NCBI GenBank assembly: GCA_032622095.1
Contig: CP136068.1
Coordinates: forward strand, 160,849,465 to 160,913,464
Length of the DNA stretch: 64,000 bases
Source: Siphonodentalium dalli
Taxonomy: Eukaryota; Mollusca; Scaphopoda; Gadilida; Siphonodentaliidae
Reading direction: 5' to 3'
Positions 11,474 to 23,170 of the stretch are shown in pieces. The notes beneath the pieces were generated by a model. It was not told the origin of the DNA and did not search any database. It saw nothing but the letters and a program-made list of their open reading frames with translations. Numbering within the stretch: the stretch's first letter is position 1; the number at the start of each line of letters is the position of its first letter. The position numbers and the translations under genes were made by a program.

Positions 11474-11873
11474 TTAACCCTTTACCCAACAGAAGGGCCC
11501 TGTGCCAATGCATTCTCTTATATATGCGAGTCGACCAAAGGTCGCCTCGCATATATAAGAGAATGCATTGGCTTAACACATTAAAAATTATAAAATTGTT
11601 AAAGAATGTAAGAAAAAATGGTAAAAAGTGTTAAAAAAAGATTTTTTTTAGGCCAATGCATTCTCTTATATATGCGAGGCGACCTATGGTCGACTCGCAT
11701 ATATAAGAGAATGCATTGGCACAGGGCATAACTGTAACTATCACAATGTGGTCAAGGAGCCGATTCCAATGATATCCATATTTGTATGGTTCTATTGAGA
11801 CAGACCGAAGATATTTTAGGCTGTTGAAGCTTTATTTGGCCGGTTTTGGCCGGTTTGTTGGGTAAAGGGTTAA
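11474..11873 (+). mobile_element. TTAA-flanked MITE with hairpin modules, copy 2 (best copy)
   Basis: Here the 18-bp inverted ends are perfect: TTAACCCTTTACCCAACA and TGTTGGGTAAAGGGTTAA. Hairpin modules occupy 11504-11572 and 11652-11720. The sequence is nearly identical to the copy at 603-1000, including the GGCCGGTTTTGGCCGG tail, which points to recent movement. TTAA with a CCC-starting TIR is typical of piggyBac-type elements. Confidence 0.9.
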
Positions 11874-12254
11874 ACAAATTAAAAATCAAAACCGCTTTGA
11901 GTTAGGTTCCTGTCCGTGCTAATGAATACTAAAATTCGTGTGCCGCCGTCATTTAATGAACAAACTTGACATAAATTATATTGAGATAATAACATTGTCG
12001 TGAACGACAATTCCGCGTATTTATGTAAGCAATGAACGTCGTTTGCAATGCATCTCTAAACGCATAGAGGTGTCAGATGCCGAACAAAATATCGTATAAT
12101 TTCGCGCTGATTGTTTATAAAATTACGCCAAAGAAACTTTAGTTCTATCAAGTCTGTACATACACAGACATACACACTCAGTACTGATTCATCTTTACAG
12201 TTTTTATGTTTAATGTAATTTTACCACGCCAACCCAGCTGAGCTATTTATTTAC

Positions 12255-12453
12255 CTGCATGTTGTCGGAGTCAGCGCGTACGTCGACCGTGAAATTCTCG
12301 CCAACGGTGAATATAGATGATGAACCGACGGTCAATTGAGTGGTCCAAGTTTTGCCTATGAGACTTCTTATCAATATCTTGTTAAGCTTTATCGACATGT
12401 CAACTCTCATTGCATAGTCCATTCCATGCCCTGCTCGTACCACGAACGTCATT
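12255..12453 (-). CDS. Galectin-like exon
   Basis: This 199-bp minus-strand exon has an acceptor GATTATTTCAG|AA and a donor CATGCAG|GTAAAT. The peptide ends IGKTWTTQL, IFTVGENFTVDVRADSDNMQ, which resembles the part of a galectin fold where W-G-x-E-E is followed by PF..G..F.V.V. The sugar-contact residues are mostly not conserved: no HFNPRF and no WGxEE, though the tryptophan is kept. It may therefore be a galectin-related protein that has lost canonical galactoside binding, or another beta-sandwich. Neighbouring exons were not identified; the TTAA MITE lies just downstream at 11474-11873. Confidence 0.45.
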
Positions 12454-12899
12454 CTGAAATAATCGACCATGAACAATTGTTTTTACGAATGAAAGCAGAT
12501 TATCATACAAATAATCTGATTCCGACACAATCATCTGAACTAAAACCTGCAACAGTTAATAAGAGAATCAAAACACAGATGGAAAAACCAAACACATTGA
12601 AATTGTAAATTGTACAGCCATATTTGCGTACAAACATGATCGTTGCCGATCGACATCCATGCATCAATTAATTGATACATGTAGTGTAAAATATGTCATT
12701 TGAGAGAAATCTATGTGCACCAAACCCTTCGTATGTCTGTGTGTCTCTAAGTCGGTCACGCTTTTGGCGCGTTTATCACTTTTCAAAAAAAAATTCACCC
12801 AATGTAACCCAAATTTGGAACACAGGATCTGCCACATCTTAAAATAGGACACGCAAATGTTCAGGATGAGGGTTAAAGACGGCATGAGCTATAGGTTAC

Positions 12900-13895
12900 A
12901 GTGCAGTAATTGAGGGAGGGCGCCCTCCAACGGATTTTGGACCAAGATGGAAGAGAGTACTAAATACACACTGTTCCCTGATTGCTTAATTATATAGTTT
13001 ATATTTATAGATCATTCCTGCTTGAATTTAAACATTAAAAAAAACATTGGCTTATGACCAATGTTGTGCTTTCTTATTTTCAGTGTGAGGTGTAAAATAT
13101 CAATATTTTTTACTGCGATCCTGAAGCTATTTTCAAAAGCAAGAAATTTAAATGTAAAAGTCATGCTTGGAGATATCATTTTTTTTTCTCAAAAAGTTTG
13201 CACAGATGACAGACTTTCATATAATATATGCCTTCCACACTTATGGTATATATTGACATCAGTAGGCTGTTAAACGTTAGTATGGAAGCCTATGGGAAAC
13301 AATTACTTCACTGTAACCTATAGCACATTTCCCAAGGGTCGCGATGGCGAAATTTCGGTCGACTAAAGTGCATGATAGATATAAAGTAGAGTTATGCCGC
13401 TTGTATTATGCAGTAAACATATGAAATTACATGCACTCGTTTCTGACGGGCAATCCCCTATTATTCGAATATTTTCCAAAAAACAGTAAAATATTTTGTT
13501 TTAGAATGAAATTACCATCAGTTAGAAATTATTAACTGAATGGGCTTTGTCTGAAAATATCTAAACAAGTATACACTTGTTGCACGCTTCCAACTCAGTG
13601 GGATGTAGGGTGGGTTCAGCTCAGATCTGGTTTACAGGGATGGGTGTAGACCAGAGCTGGGTTACATTGGTGGGTTACATTGGTGGTCCCACGTGGGAGA
13701 CTCCGATAACAATGACCACATAGTCACATCCCTGAATGAATGTCAACGATTGTAATTGCACATTCAAAATAACCAATATGAATGTACAATATAGTAAAAT
13801 TTCAAGAGTAGCACCACTATTAATTGTAGCTAGCATTATACATGCATCTTTTATTTATAAATCGGTTCACACCCCTCGGCCAATCAAATTGCTCC
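12900..13895. other. No gene recognised
   Basis: AT-rich sequence without recognisable exons. GGTTACATTGGTGGGTTACA near 13650-13690 is a small local duplication. Confidence 0.5.
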
Positions 13896-13900
13896 AATTA

Positions 13901-14022
13901 ATGAACAATATAGATTGTTTGAATCTGTATTTTGACGGGGCCATAATATAGACTTGAGATTTAGCTCAAGTCTATATTATGGCCCCGTCAAAATACAGAT
14001 TCAAACAATCTATATTGTTCAT
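13901..14022. mobile_element. Perfect palindrome, 58-bp arms
   Basis: The left arm starting ATGAACAATATAGATTGTTT is exactly repeated in reverse complement to 14022, around a 6-nt loop (ATTTAG). A perfect palindrome of this size is unstable, so it is either a very young foldback insertion or an assembly effect. Confidence 0.85.
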
Positions 14023-14178
14023 CACACATAAATTGACATTAATTAGATAGTAAGCTGAACGGAAATCAGAGCGGTAGGTGTGAAATGCTGGGCCATGATA
14101 ATGATCGCACCAGTCACTCGGGAAGTTAAGACACTGATCATTCCATTATTATCGGACATATAGGGGTTGTCTGCATGG

Positions 14179-14193
14179 GTGGGGGGGGGGGGG
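14179..14193. repeat. Poly-G tract
   Basis: An uninterrupted G run of about 12-14 bases, one of four long poly-G tracts in the window (others near 33410, 34914 and 36759). Confidence 0.8.
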
Positions 14194-14797
14194 CAACACT
14201 TTCGAATATGTTTTTGTTTGTCTGGAGGGGCGGGTGATTGGAAGTAAACTGAACGAGATATAAATCTGTTTCGAATGTATAATCCACAAACTGGTCACAT
14301 ATACATGCATGTGCGCCGAAAATAAGGCACTATATAGACATGTTTGCTTTAGTCTTTTGTCATGAATGCCGGTGATATTTTATCACACAAACTTCTTGCA
14401 ATGTGGAATATTTTCACTTCGCAGTCCGAACACTATTCTGGAACATTGTCTCCTGTGTTCTGAACGATAATTCCATTATGACACCAAGGCGAAAAATAAC
14501 ATTAACAGCCGAAACAGTTTATTATCACTAGGACGAATCTGTTTGATCAAGAAACACGTTTTCATAAAAACGTTCACAAATTCGGAGACAAAATGGTTTA
14601 TCAATGCTGATATATAATGCAGACGCAAGTGATCCGATTGTCAACGAGCATTTGACTAATTATTCGACAGGAACATGTACATGTAACACCACAAACCAAT
14701 CAATTAACCTTTGATTGAATGGTATTTGATAGGTAATCATCGCATTGAATGTGGCTCAATTCTTCTTTCCGCTGGGTGTGAATCGGTTTATAAATAT

Positions 14798-14897
14798 GTT
14801 ATAACCCGCTTGGGTATCTTTACAATAAATACAGATCGCGGCGCTAAAGCGCCTTAATATATATTTCTTGTACAGATACCCAAGCGGGTTATAACCT
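14798..14897. mobile_element. Small TIR element with 27-bp ends
   Basis: TTATAACCCGCTTGGGTATC on the left is matched by GATACCCAAGCGGGTTATAA on the right. The centre contains a GCGCTAAAGCGC mini-palindrome. Confidence 0.7.
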
Positions 14898-15207
14898 ATC
14901 CCGCTCTGTCTTTCTCCACCATCCCGTCACATGCCCAACCAGCTCTCTCTGTCTTCCTCTCTCCCTATCTGGCCCCGCATTTTGCCAAATGTAGTACTGT
15001 TGATAATTTCAGACAACCTCTAAACATTCCAATCCTTCCCGCCGCAGCCATCATACTTCACTTATTTAAGGAGGGGTATTGATTCACCACATATGGGTAG
15101 ACTTAACAAAATCGAACGCCTGTATAATCCTCCATTTCCATATATTTACATACACCTGATATCTCTTCCGATTTCCCCATAGCGTTACGGTAGACACACC
15201 CCCTTAT

Positions 15208-15283
15208 TCAATGCGTTCATAAACCTATGAACGTAATGTGACGTCACTTTCAATGTCGTTCATAGGTTTATGAACACATTGGT
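15208..15283. repeat. Nested palindrome pair
   Basis: GTTCATAAACCTATGAAC, itself palindromic, is repeated in inverted form as GTTCATAGGTTTATGAAC with CAATG/CATTG ends and a TGACGTCA-containing centre. Confidence 0.65.
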
Positions 15284-15479
15284 CCCGGAAATCACCGGGG
15301 ATTGTCGGACATTACCGACTGCTTGAGTATCAAGTCAGCCAATACGCCAAGGATTTGATAGCAAATAATATGTAATCGAGGTTCACGATTGGATGGCTAG
15401 TGGCATATAATCGCGAGCACGGGTGGCACGATATGTTCGATTGACTATCAGAATGTTGGTTATCATATAATCCCATATC

Positions 15480-15640
15480 CCATAATATGTCAAATATAGC
15501 GAATTATCGAAATATGAAATACAACGAAAAAGCGAAATATGAAAATACAGCGAAATAGCACGAAAAATCGAAATAGGAAAATACAGCGAAATAGGGCGAA
15601 ATATAGAGCAAAATATAGAAATAGGAAACTATTTTTATAA
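15480..15640. repeat. GCGAAATA-rich degenerate simple repeat
   Basis: Words such as GCGAAATAGGGCGAAATATA and GAAAATACAGCGAAATAG recur. The Phe-rich minus-strand frame through this stretch is an artefact. Confidence 0.6.
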
Positions 15641-15739
15641 ACCAAATAACGGAGATATTTGAAAAAGTGTTTTTGACGAAATAACGGACATATTTGGAGA
15701 AGTGTTTTAAAGATCGTAAGTATATAAATATAACTAATA

Positions 15740-15877
15740 AACGGCGGATTCAACGTGGTCATGGGTTTTGGCCGCGATAAAAAATCAGCAAACTCCACAT
15801 GAACCCCTTCGGGGTTCATGCAGTTTGCTGAATTTTTCTCGCGGTCAAAATCCCATGACCACATTGAAACCGCCGTT
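15740..15877. mobile_element. Foldback element with ~62-bp arms
   Basis: AACGGCGGATTCAACGTGGT begins the left arm and ACCACATTGAAACCGCCGTT ends the right arm. The inner arms CAGCAAACT/AGTTTGCTG and the tip ACCCCTTCGGGGT complete an almost uninterrupted hairpin. Confidence 0.8.
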
Positions 15878-16969
15878 CATTTCTTATATAAATCCACCGT
15901 ATTACATTGTATCATTGTACCTGTAAATTATAATGTATAGTCAATATGTCAATGCTGATTTACAAATAAAAGTATATTTACACCAATGTCAGTATACTCA
16001 CCCTTCTGGAGTCTCCATTCTTCCTCTGATTCTTATTGTCCGACCAGCGACCCACCCACCAAGGATCGGCTGATTTTGATATCCGTCATTCTGGAAAACA
16101 CATTTTCGGAACATTTAATGTCTTGATGTTGCTTGGTATATATGACGTAATGTTGTCGTGTTCTTATATGAATACCAATAGTAACGCAAGAACGAAGGGC
16201 ACACCAATACCTTTGACAATGTGAGCTTAAAAGTTGTATTCCTTCCCATGGATTATGGGCACACGTTCATTTTATACGCTATATGCTAGCGGCTGTTACA
16301 TTATTATGAATCCAGCAATCTTCCGAAACACTAATTCGACATTACCTTCAATAACCATAAGGTATAATGCTTGAATTGACTCAATCATTACGTGTTCTGG
16401 CTGGATTCACTGTAGCTGTGCAGTGTGAACATTTAATAGAACATTTACCTACTAAACATGTGTGAGTGAGGTACAATCCAATATTACCCCGCATACTCCT
16501 TACCGATCTACATGTATTATATAAACCCAATTCAACATTATCTATAATTAAGCAGTTTATATGGGTCCTACTAAAACCCGACCGCACCCGACCGCACCTG
16601 ACCGGACCGCCCCCAGGGGTCCGAGCGAGATGGGGTTTGCACTATCGTGTAGAATGGACCCGAATGTACCAAAGTTCCAATCCCCAAGTCGATAGCTCGA
16701 GCGGACACGACACTGTTAACCCCTGACTGGCGGCAGTTTCCGCCAGGTACGGGAAATCCAAAAAGGCGCCGACCGTACCTCCCCTGACTGCCTGACCACG
16801 GAAATGGACATTCTATCATGAAGTGAATACCCATATGCACCCATGGGCGATCGGACAATTCGCTAGCTGCAGCGGAAGTGTATAAATTAACCCATGCGCT
16901 GCTGCCGAATTCGCTATAAATGTATGCAAAAACGCCGAAATTAACACCCGCCGACCGGACCGCCTCTAG

Positions 16970-17150
16970 TTAACCTCGATAATAACATAGTACACCTCGA
17001 TAATAACATAGTACACCTCGATAATAACATAGTACACCTCGATAATAACATAGTACACCTCGATAATAACATAGTTAACCTCGATAATAACATAGTACAC
17101 CTCGATAATAACATAGTACACCTCGATAATAACATAGTTCACCTCGATGA
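16970..17150. repeat. 21-bp minisatellite, ~8 units
   Basis: The unit is ACACCTCGATAATAACATAGT. The array runs straight into the truncated hairpin MITE at 17151, so it seems to have replaced that element's left end. Confidence 0.9.
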
Positions 17151-17498
17151 GTCATATATAAGAGAATGCATTGGCCTAACAATTTTTTATCATTTTTTTA
17201 AAATAAATGTTTCTTACAATTTTTAGGACATAAAATAAAAAACATCCATTACCCTGCAGGGAGCCCCACACATATATAGAAGCATATAGAAGAGTGTCGT
17301 CTGCTCATGTTTGTCTGGGGCTCTGTATGGGTGAAATTATAAAATTGTTAAAGAATACAAGAACAAATTATTAAAATTGTAAAAAATTGTTAGGCCAATG
17401 CATTCTCTTGCATATATAAGAGAATGCATCGGCACAGGGTAAAAAAATCCCGACTTACGACTGGATTTGATATGGCGGGTCACATATCATGTACATGT
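17151..17498 (+). mobile_element. Second hairpin-MITE family, left-truncated copy
   Basis: The right end carries CCCGACTTACGACTGGATTT followed by GATATGGCGGGTCACATAT, the TIR seen at both ends of the element at 31532. The left TIR and most of the left hairpin are missing. The right hairpin (about 17396-17437) has lost its central ~30 bp. The interior (GGGAGCCCCACACATATATA, GTGTCGTCTGCTCATGTTTG) matches the 31.5-kb copy. Confidence 0.75.
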
Positions 17499-17748
17499 AG
17501 CATAATTATAGCAATCGTAGTTCTGACTATTTTGTATAAAGACCCTTTATCATGATAGTTGAATCAGTCGCGGTTTATTTTGCAGCCTTTGTTTATATAG
17601 TACTCGACAAATTTAGATATTGTTACGAAATTATATCACATACATCCATAGGAAATTCATGATGAAACAGAAATAGCATAGTGTTTGTACAAACATGTTT
17701 ATATTTGTCACCAAAATTAGCCTGAAACCCCTGCATACATGTACACCC

Positions 17749-18250
17749 TTAAAGGCACGTGCGGCCTTAATTGTCGAAAATATTCATATTTGTTCCAAAC
17801 ACCGTAAACAGAAAAACATTAAAACGCATACAGTTCCGTTCATATATACCATGACCATCGCGTAAACAGCATGTTATCATAAAGATTTACTATATTTTAC
17901 CTAAGCAAGGGCCTGATTGTGTTACAGAAGACAGCACAATGCTGCTGGCTACTCACACACAAATGGCATAAACGCTCTTTATTCGTTCCATATCAGGAAT
18001 TCACCCACAAAGAACGCTCTTTATGTTTACCATCATAATATAAACAAACACCAGAAAAGTAACTTTTTATGCTGTTGTTTACATAACAATGGTCAAACAT
18101 ATGACCATAACATACTGTTTATGCGATATTTCTTATTTGTATACGGACAAAGTCTATCTACATTTTGATGTTCTTTCTGTTTGTGACGGTTTTTGACGGG
18201 TGGATATATTTTCACAGGATACCCACCGCCAAGGCCGCACGTGCCTTTAA
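17749..18250. mobile_element. TTAA-flanked MITE family 2, copy 1
   Basis: The ends are TTAAAGGCACGTGCGGCCTT and AAGGCCGCACGTGCCTTTAA, a perfect inverted repeat with TTAA at both borders. The interior holds GTAAACAGCATGTTAT and repeated AACGCTCTTTAT motifs. It is non-coding. Its TIR is unrelated to that of the family at 603 and 11474. Confidence 0.8.
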
Positions 18251-18367
18251 GCGGAGAACACATGATATAATCACGTACCAACAATTTCAACGACTCGACC
18301 ATTTCCGCTTTCGGATGGAAATAACCACTCACGTAAGTAGAGTAATCCCCCAAATAATCGACGCATT

Positions 18368-18650
18368 ATATGGCTTGTTGACATTCATCGGAAAGCTCTC
18401 ATTGAGAGCTTTCCGATGAATGACAACAAGCCATATTTACGACTAAATCCTGAAAAATTACCCACAATTCAGCTATGGTTAGTGTGAGCTTTCCAATGAA
18501 TGACAACAAGCCATATTTCCGACTAAATCCTGAAAAATTACCCACAATTCAGCTATAGTTAGTGGGAGCTTTCCGATGCATGGCAACAAACCATATTTCC
18601 GACTAAACCCTGAAAAATTACCCATAATTCTGCTGTGGTTAAGGAGTCGA
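18368..18650. repeat. ~80-bp tandem repeat with an inverted leading half-unit
   Basis: Three units carry GAGCTTTCCGATGAATGACA, ACAAGCCATATTTCCGACTA and AAATTACCCACAATTCAGCT. Directly before them TATGGCTTGTTGACATTCAT runs in the opposite orientation, giving a hairpin at about 18368-18438. Confidence 0.8.
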
Positions 18651-19623
18651 TTATTTATGGTATTACTGTATACACCACATTCTGATAAGGATGCAATACA
18701 TGGCCCTGGTAATATGAAGATGGCATTGACTTGTTGACGCATATCTGCGAATGTAGCGTAATTTAGTCAATACATGTCTGTATCAAAGTTGATCATCCAT
18801 TAAATAGTGATAACTGATATTAAATAGCAATTTAACAACCGGAGTTAGTAGTATGCCCATGCTCAACCCGAGTCTCACAGCCAACAGACGGAGTTCCCAG
18901 TAGTATGCATATGCTCAACCACGCGATTAAAATAGTCCTATATCAAATATATGGTGTCTATTTGTGTGTTGGAGAGGTTATATTCACGTGGAAAAAGGAA
19001 AATGGCCGAGCCTTTGAGATTGTACATACCTGCTAAACAACGCTTCAGTCTGTATCAATGTGGAACCAGACACACGGCCGATCGGTATATATATATAGAA
19101 TATCTCCAACGAGTTATGTTAGTATATCAGATTTTATGAAACGAGTTTGAAAAAGTTGATTCAAAACAAGTTGTGGACGAGTTGTGAATCAAATTTATCG
19201 AACGAGTTTCATAAAATCTTATATCTGAACATAACGATTTGAAGATCTTGTACATTATGAAAAGAGCTTTATCCATTTTTAACAAATCAAAACCTTAACA
19301 GAAGCCGTGCAATTTGTACATTTACAGCGCTAGTGCAAAGAAGTTGGACAAGAAGTTAACTTTAACGCACAATAATTTTGAATTGTCTGGTGTTCGTGTC
19401 ATGCACGGCTTTTCGAAACAGTATTAATCCGCTTGAATCAATGTAAATACCCGTCGCGTGGTAATTTTCTTGGCTCGATGTCAAGACGCCTATTCATCAC
19501 TAGTGACAGATAAGCAATATCTAATGGCTTTTTAATGAAATAATAATGGTTTCATGTGATACATACAATATCCATATATTTTTACGAGATACAAGGTCTA
19601 TTTTACATGATATGATTACATAC

Positions 19624-19938
19624 CAGGTAAATAACGCTCCATCCCGCATCAGTCGGGAACCAGTCACATGTGCGATCAATGTACGAGTCTCTAAGTAGCG
19701 AGCAGACACCATATCCTTCATTAAAGTTCCCGGATGTGCACCACTGATCACGGAGACAGGCCACGAGACAGGCCGTTAAGGACGTCATTGTGCTGTTTCC
19801 TATGAATGAGTCGGAACCGTAAAACGGCGTCGATTTGTGGCCGCCGCAAATTACACTTCTGACACCCAGTATAGCCTGTGATCCCAAGACCGATGAGACG
19901 AAGCTCACCAACGTCGCGAAAATATGAAGTAGATCCAT
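19624..19938 (-). CDS. First exon: signal peptide plus PAN/apple-like domain
   Basis: This 315-bp exon starts at ATG (19938) and ends at CTG|GTATGT with phase 0. The peptide opens with a hydrophobic signal (MDLLHIFATLVSFVSSVLGS). A PAN/apple-like pattern follows: SLTACLVACLRDQWC, then SGNFNEGYGVCSLL, then RTCDWFP. PAN modules mediate protein or carbohydrate contacts in secreted proteins; in molluscs and other invertebrates they often precede CTLD or other recognition modules. The next exon is not identified; moving down the minus strand there is only repeat DNA. A 32-bp tandem repeat lies immediately upstream, where promoter and 5' UTR would be expected. Confidence 0.65.
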
Positions 19939-19947
19939 ACTCTGAAA

Positions 19948-20086
19948 TGAAACATGAGGTAACTAGGGTTCCTGCTAGACCGAACATGAGGTAACTAGGG
20001 TTCCTGCTAGACCGAACATGAGGTAACTAGGGTTCCTGCTAGACCGAACATGAGGTAACTAGGGTTCCCGCTAGACCGAACATTTT
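19948..20086. repeat. 32-bp tandem repeat, ~4 units, upstream of the PAN exon
   Basis: The unit is AACATGAGGTAACTAGGGTT plus CCTGCTAGACCG. It sits within about 10-150 bp of the PAN exon start codon, so variation in copy number could affect the 5' UTR or promoter. Confidence 0.9.
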
Positions 20087-20170
20087 CGCCAATTATATAT
20101 TTTTTCCACTTCTGAATCCTTTTGGCCATTTTATTTTATCATTTTTTTAAATCATTTTTTCTTATATTCT

Positions 20171-20692
20171 TTAAAGATACGGGCGGCGTTGGTGGTGGGT
20201 ATGCTGTTAAAATATTCACCTCCGTCAAAAACCGCCACAAACAGAAAGAATAGTAACATAGACAGACTTTGTGCTTATACCTATACCTATCAGAAATGTG
20301 GCATAAACAGTATGTTATTGCCAATTTGTTATGTAAACAAAAGCAAAAAACTTTACGTTATCTGGCTTTTGTTTAGATCCGGATATGGTAAACATAAAGA
20401 GCGTTATTTGTTGCTGTATTCCTGATATGGAAATAATAAAGAGCGTTTATATCATTTGTGTGTGATTAAACATTAGAATTGCGCCGTGTTATGTGAACAG
20501 AAGCACAACTTCCGTAACACGAGCAGGCTCTTGTTTACGTACACCATCGTACGTCTTGAGGACAATATAGTATTTACGCGCTGATTATGTTTGGCATTTG
20601 AACAAAACTATATATATTTTAATATTCCTTCTGTTGATGGCGATTTGAACAAATACGAATATTTCTGCAACGAACGCGGCCCGTTCCTTTAA
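20171..20692. mobile_element. TTAA-flanked MITE family 2, copy 2 (inverted, diverged)
   Basis: The borders TTAAAGATACGGGCGGC and GCGGCCCGTTCCTTTAA retain TTAA and a degraded TIR. Interior words (TAAACAGTATGTTATTGCCA, CATAAAGAGCG) match the 17749 copy in reverse orientation. Confidence 0.7.
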
Positions 20693-20810
20693 CAATTGTT
20701 TATAAATGTTTTTATCATTATTTCTTACATTCTTTAACTATTTTTTTTATCATTTTTTCAATTATGTCTTACATTCTTTAAAAATTATAAAAAAATAACA
20801 TAAAGTTTTT

Positions 20811-20894
20811 TAGGCCAATGCATTCTCTTATATACGCGATGCGACCTATATATGGTCGACTCGCATATATAAGAGGATGCATTGGCACAGGTTT
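20811..20894. repeat. Solo hairpin module
   Basis: A single palindrome, GCCAATGCATTCTCTTATAT to GGATGCATTGGC, equivalent to the right-hand module of the TTAA MITE. The loop is expanded to CCTATATATGG and there are a few substitutions. No partner module or outer TIR is present. Confidence 0.75.
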
Positions 20895-21381
20895 TTCGCA
20901 AAAATATTCAGGAAGCTCCAGTCATGAATAAAAATATAAAGAAAGACGCACACCAATAACTGATTAATTTCGAGTTTGACAAAAGTGTTCATGGAAATGT
21001 TTACCGACGGAAGCTGCATAAATTAGCACTGTTTCACCTACATGTACATTGTCTTATTTTGAAACCACAAAGCAGAAACGCGTTGCCACATGGTTAAGAG
21101 AGTGCACGATTTTAACAGCTAGACATAATTGTTTTGATAACAAAGTATGTGCGACTTTTGATAAATGAGTAACTCGATGATAAGTCCTGGTGATCTGGGT
21201 GGAGCATGTTTGCGAGTTGATGCTGCACATCTAGTTAGAATTGCGGGTGTTTATGCATGCTTTAAGTATATAACCTTGCAAAAAAAGCTCTTTCCAACTA
21301 TCAAGCATGTTCGAATGATTGCAAAGTATGTTTCAATCGAATTCCGATTCATGGGCAAAAGACTCACTCAGTTTATCACTA

Positions 21382-21839
21382 TTAACCCTTTACTCAACAA
21401 AACGGACAAAAACGCCCAAATAAAGCTTCAACAGCCTAAAATATCTTCGGTCTGTCTCAATAACACCATACAAATATGGATATCATTGGAACCGGTTCAT
21501 TGACCACATTGTGATGGTTACAGTTATGCCCTGTGCCAATGCATTTTATCATTTTTAATATGTGTTAAGCCAATGCATTCTCTTATATATGCGAGTCGAC
21601 CATAGGTCGCCTCGCATATATAAGAGAATGCATTGGCCTAAAAAAACTCTTTTTTTAACACTTTTTACCATTTTTTCTTACATTTTTTATAATATTTTTC
21701 TACATTCTTTGACAATTTTATCATTTTTAATATGTGTTAAGCCAATGCATTCTCTTATATATGCGAGGCGACCTATGGTCGACTCGCATATATAAGAGAA
21801 TGCATTGGCACAGGGCCGTTCTGTTGGGTAAAGGGTTAA
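21382..21839 (-). mobile_element. TTAA-flanked MITE with hairpin modules, copy 3 (rearranged)
   Basis: TTAACCCTTTACTCAACA and CTGTTGGGTAAAGGGTTAA bound the element, which lies in reverse orientation. One hairpin is reduced to GCCAATGCATT before a duplicated spacer (TTTATCATTTTTAATATGTG, twice). Two full hairpins follow at about 21571-21640 and 21739-21812. Slippage between the modules probably caused the rearrangement. Confidence 0.8.
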
Positions 21840-22161
21840 CTAACTTCCCAAATTCAGCTTGATCACAGCTTGGATAGCGTTCTATATTGTTAATGAGTCT
21901 CATGTTGTAGGCAGTGGTCTCATGGCAAAGTATGCATAGGAAGTTGCGTTTGGAACGTGTGTAGTATATGTTGGTTTTCGATGTAAAAGATCGAGACTTC
22001 CCCGCAAGGACCCAGGTGTATCTGCATAACGAGGAATGGTCACGTGTGGATGTCAGTGTGTCGCTCCAATGCGGTTTGGTGTAACTCTTGCACAGTTCTT
22101 GTCCCATATAAACGTTGGCGGCATTGAGTAGTATATAATTGCGGTAGAATTGATGGTAACT

Positions 22162-22526
22162 GACCCTGTGCCAATGCATTCTCTTATATATGCGAGTCGA
22201 CCATAGGTCGCCTCGCATATATAAGAGAATGCATTGGCTTAACACATATTAAAAATGATAAAATTGTCAAAGAATGTAGAAAAATATTATAAAACATGTA
22301 AGAAAAAATGGTAAAAAGTGTTAAAAAAAGAGTTTTTTTTAGGCTTAACACATATTAAAAATGATAAAATTGTCAAAGAATGTAGAAAAATATTATAAAA
22401 CATGTAAGAAAAAATGGTAAAAAGTGTTAAAAAAAGAGTTTTTTTTAGGCCAATGCATTCTCTTATATATGCGAGGCGACCTATGGTCGGCTCGCATATA
22501 TAAGAGTATGCATTGGCACAGGGCAT
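22162..22526. mobile_element. Hairpin-module pair without outer TIR
   Basis: The two modules at about 22170-22238 and 22448-22518 enclose a spacer duplicated in tandem (AAAATGATAAAATTGTCAAA occurs twice). The right flank CATAACTGTAACCA still matches the TTAA MITE interior; the left flank does not, so the outer left end was lost. Confidence 0.7.
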
Positions 22527-22936
22527 AACTGTAACCATAGACCGAGAGTCTATAGCATTGTGGTATGTATCCTTGTCAAGTTGTTTCCAGTTGAATTTTA
22601 CTTTAGAATGTAATTTCTCTGACTGTCGCCCATTTGGAGTTTGTGGAATTTACAGCGAAAGTGTCACTGGTACATGGCATGCTATGTTGTTGTGAAAGTC
22701 GCTAATTATTTCACCTTAGCACGGTAAGGTCATTCACGGATGCGTGAATGACAATTTTGTCATGCAGTTTGGGTGATCCAACGGGAACACACGGGAAAAA
22801 CGAGAAAAGTTCACTCAAACATTTATATAAAGTCGTGATGGAAATGGATTTTGGTCTGTTAAGAAGTTTAGAGAAGATCTTCGAATGACCAGCATGATAT
22901 TTTGAGAGGTTATCCTTGTGGGAATCTCAGGGTTGG

Positions 22937-23170
22937 ATTCGTCATCTCATGTCTGGCCGGATTCGTCATCTCACGTATGGCCGGACTCGTCATATCATGT
23001 ATGGCCGGATTCGCATATCATGTATGGCCGGACTCGTCATATCATGTATGGCCGGACTCGTCATATCATGTATGGCCGGATTCGCATATCATGTATGGCC
23101 GGATTCGCATATCATGTATGGTCGAATTTGTCATCTGTTGTGTGGCCGGATTAGCCATCTGCTGCCTGGA
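22937..23170. repeat. 23/24-bp minisatellite, ~10 units
   Basis: The unit is CATATCATGTATGGCCGGAC plus TCGT. Three forward frames stay open across it as a by-product. Confidence 0.9.
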
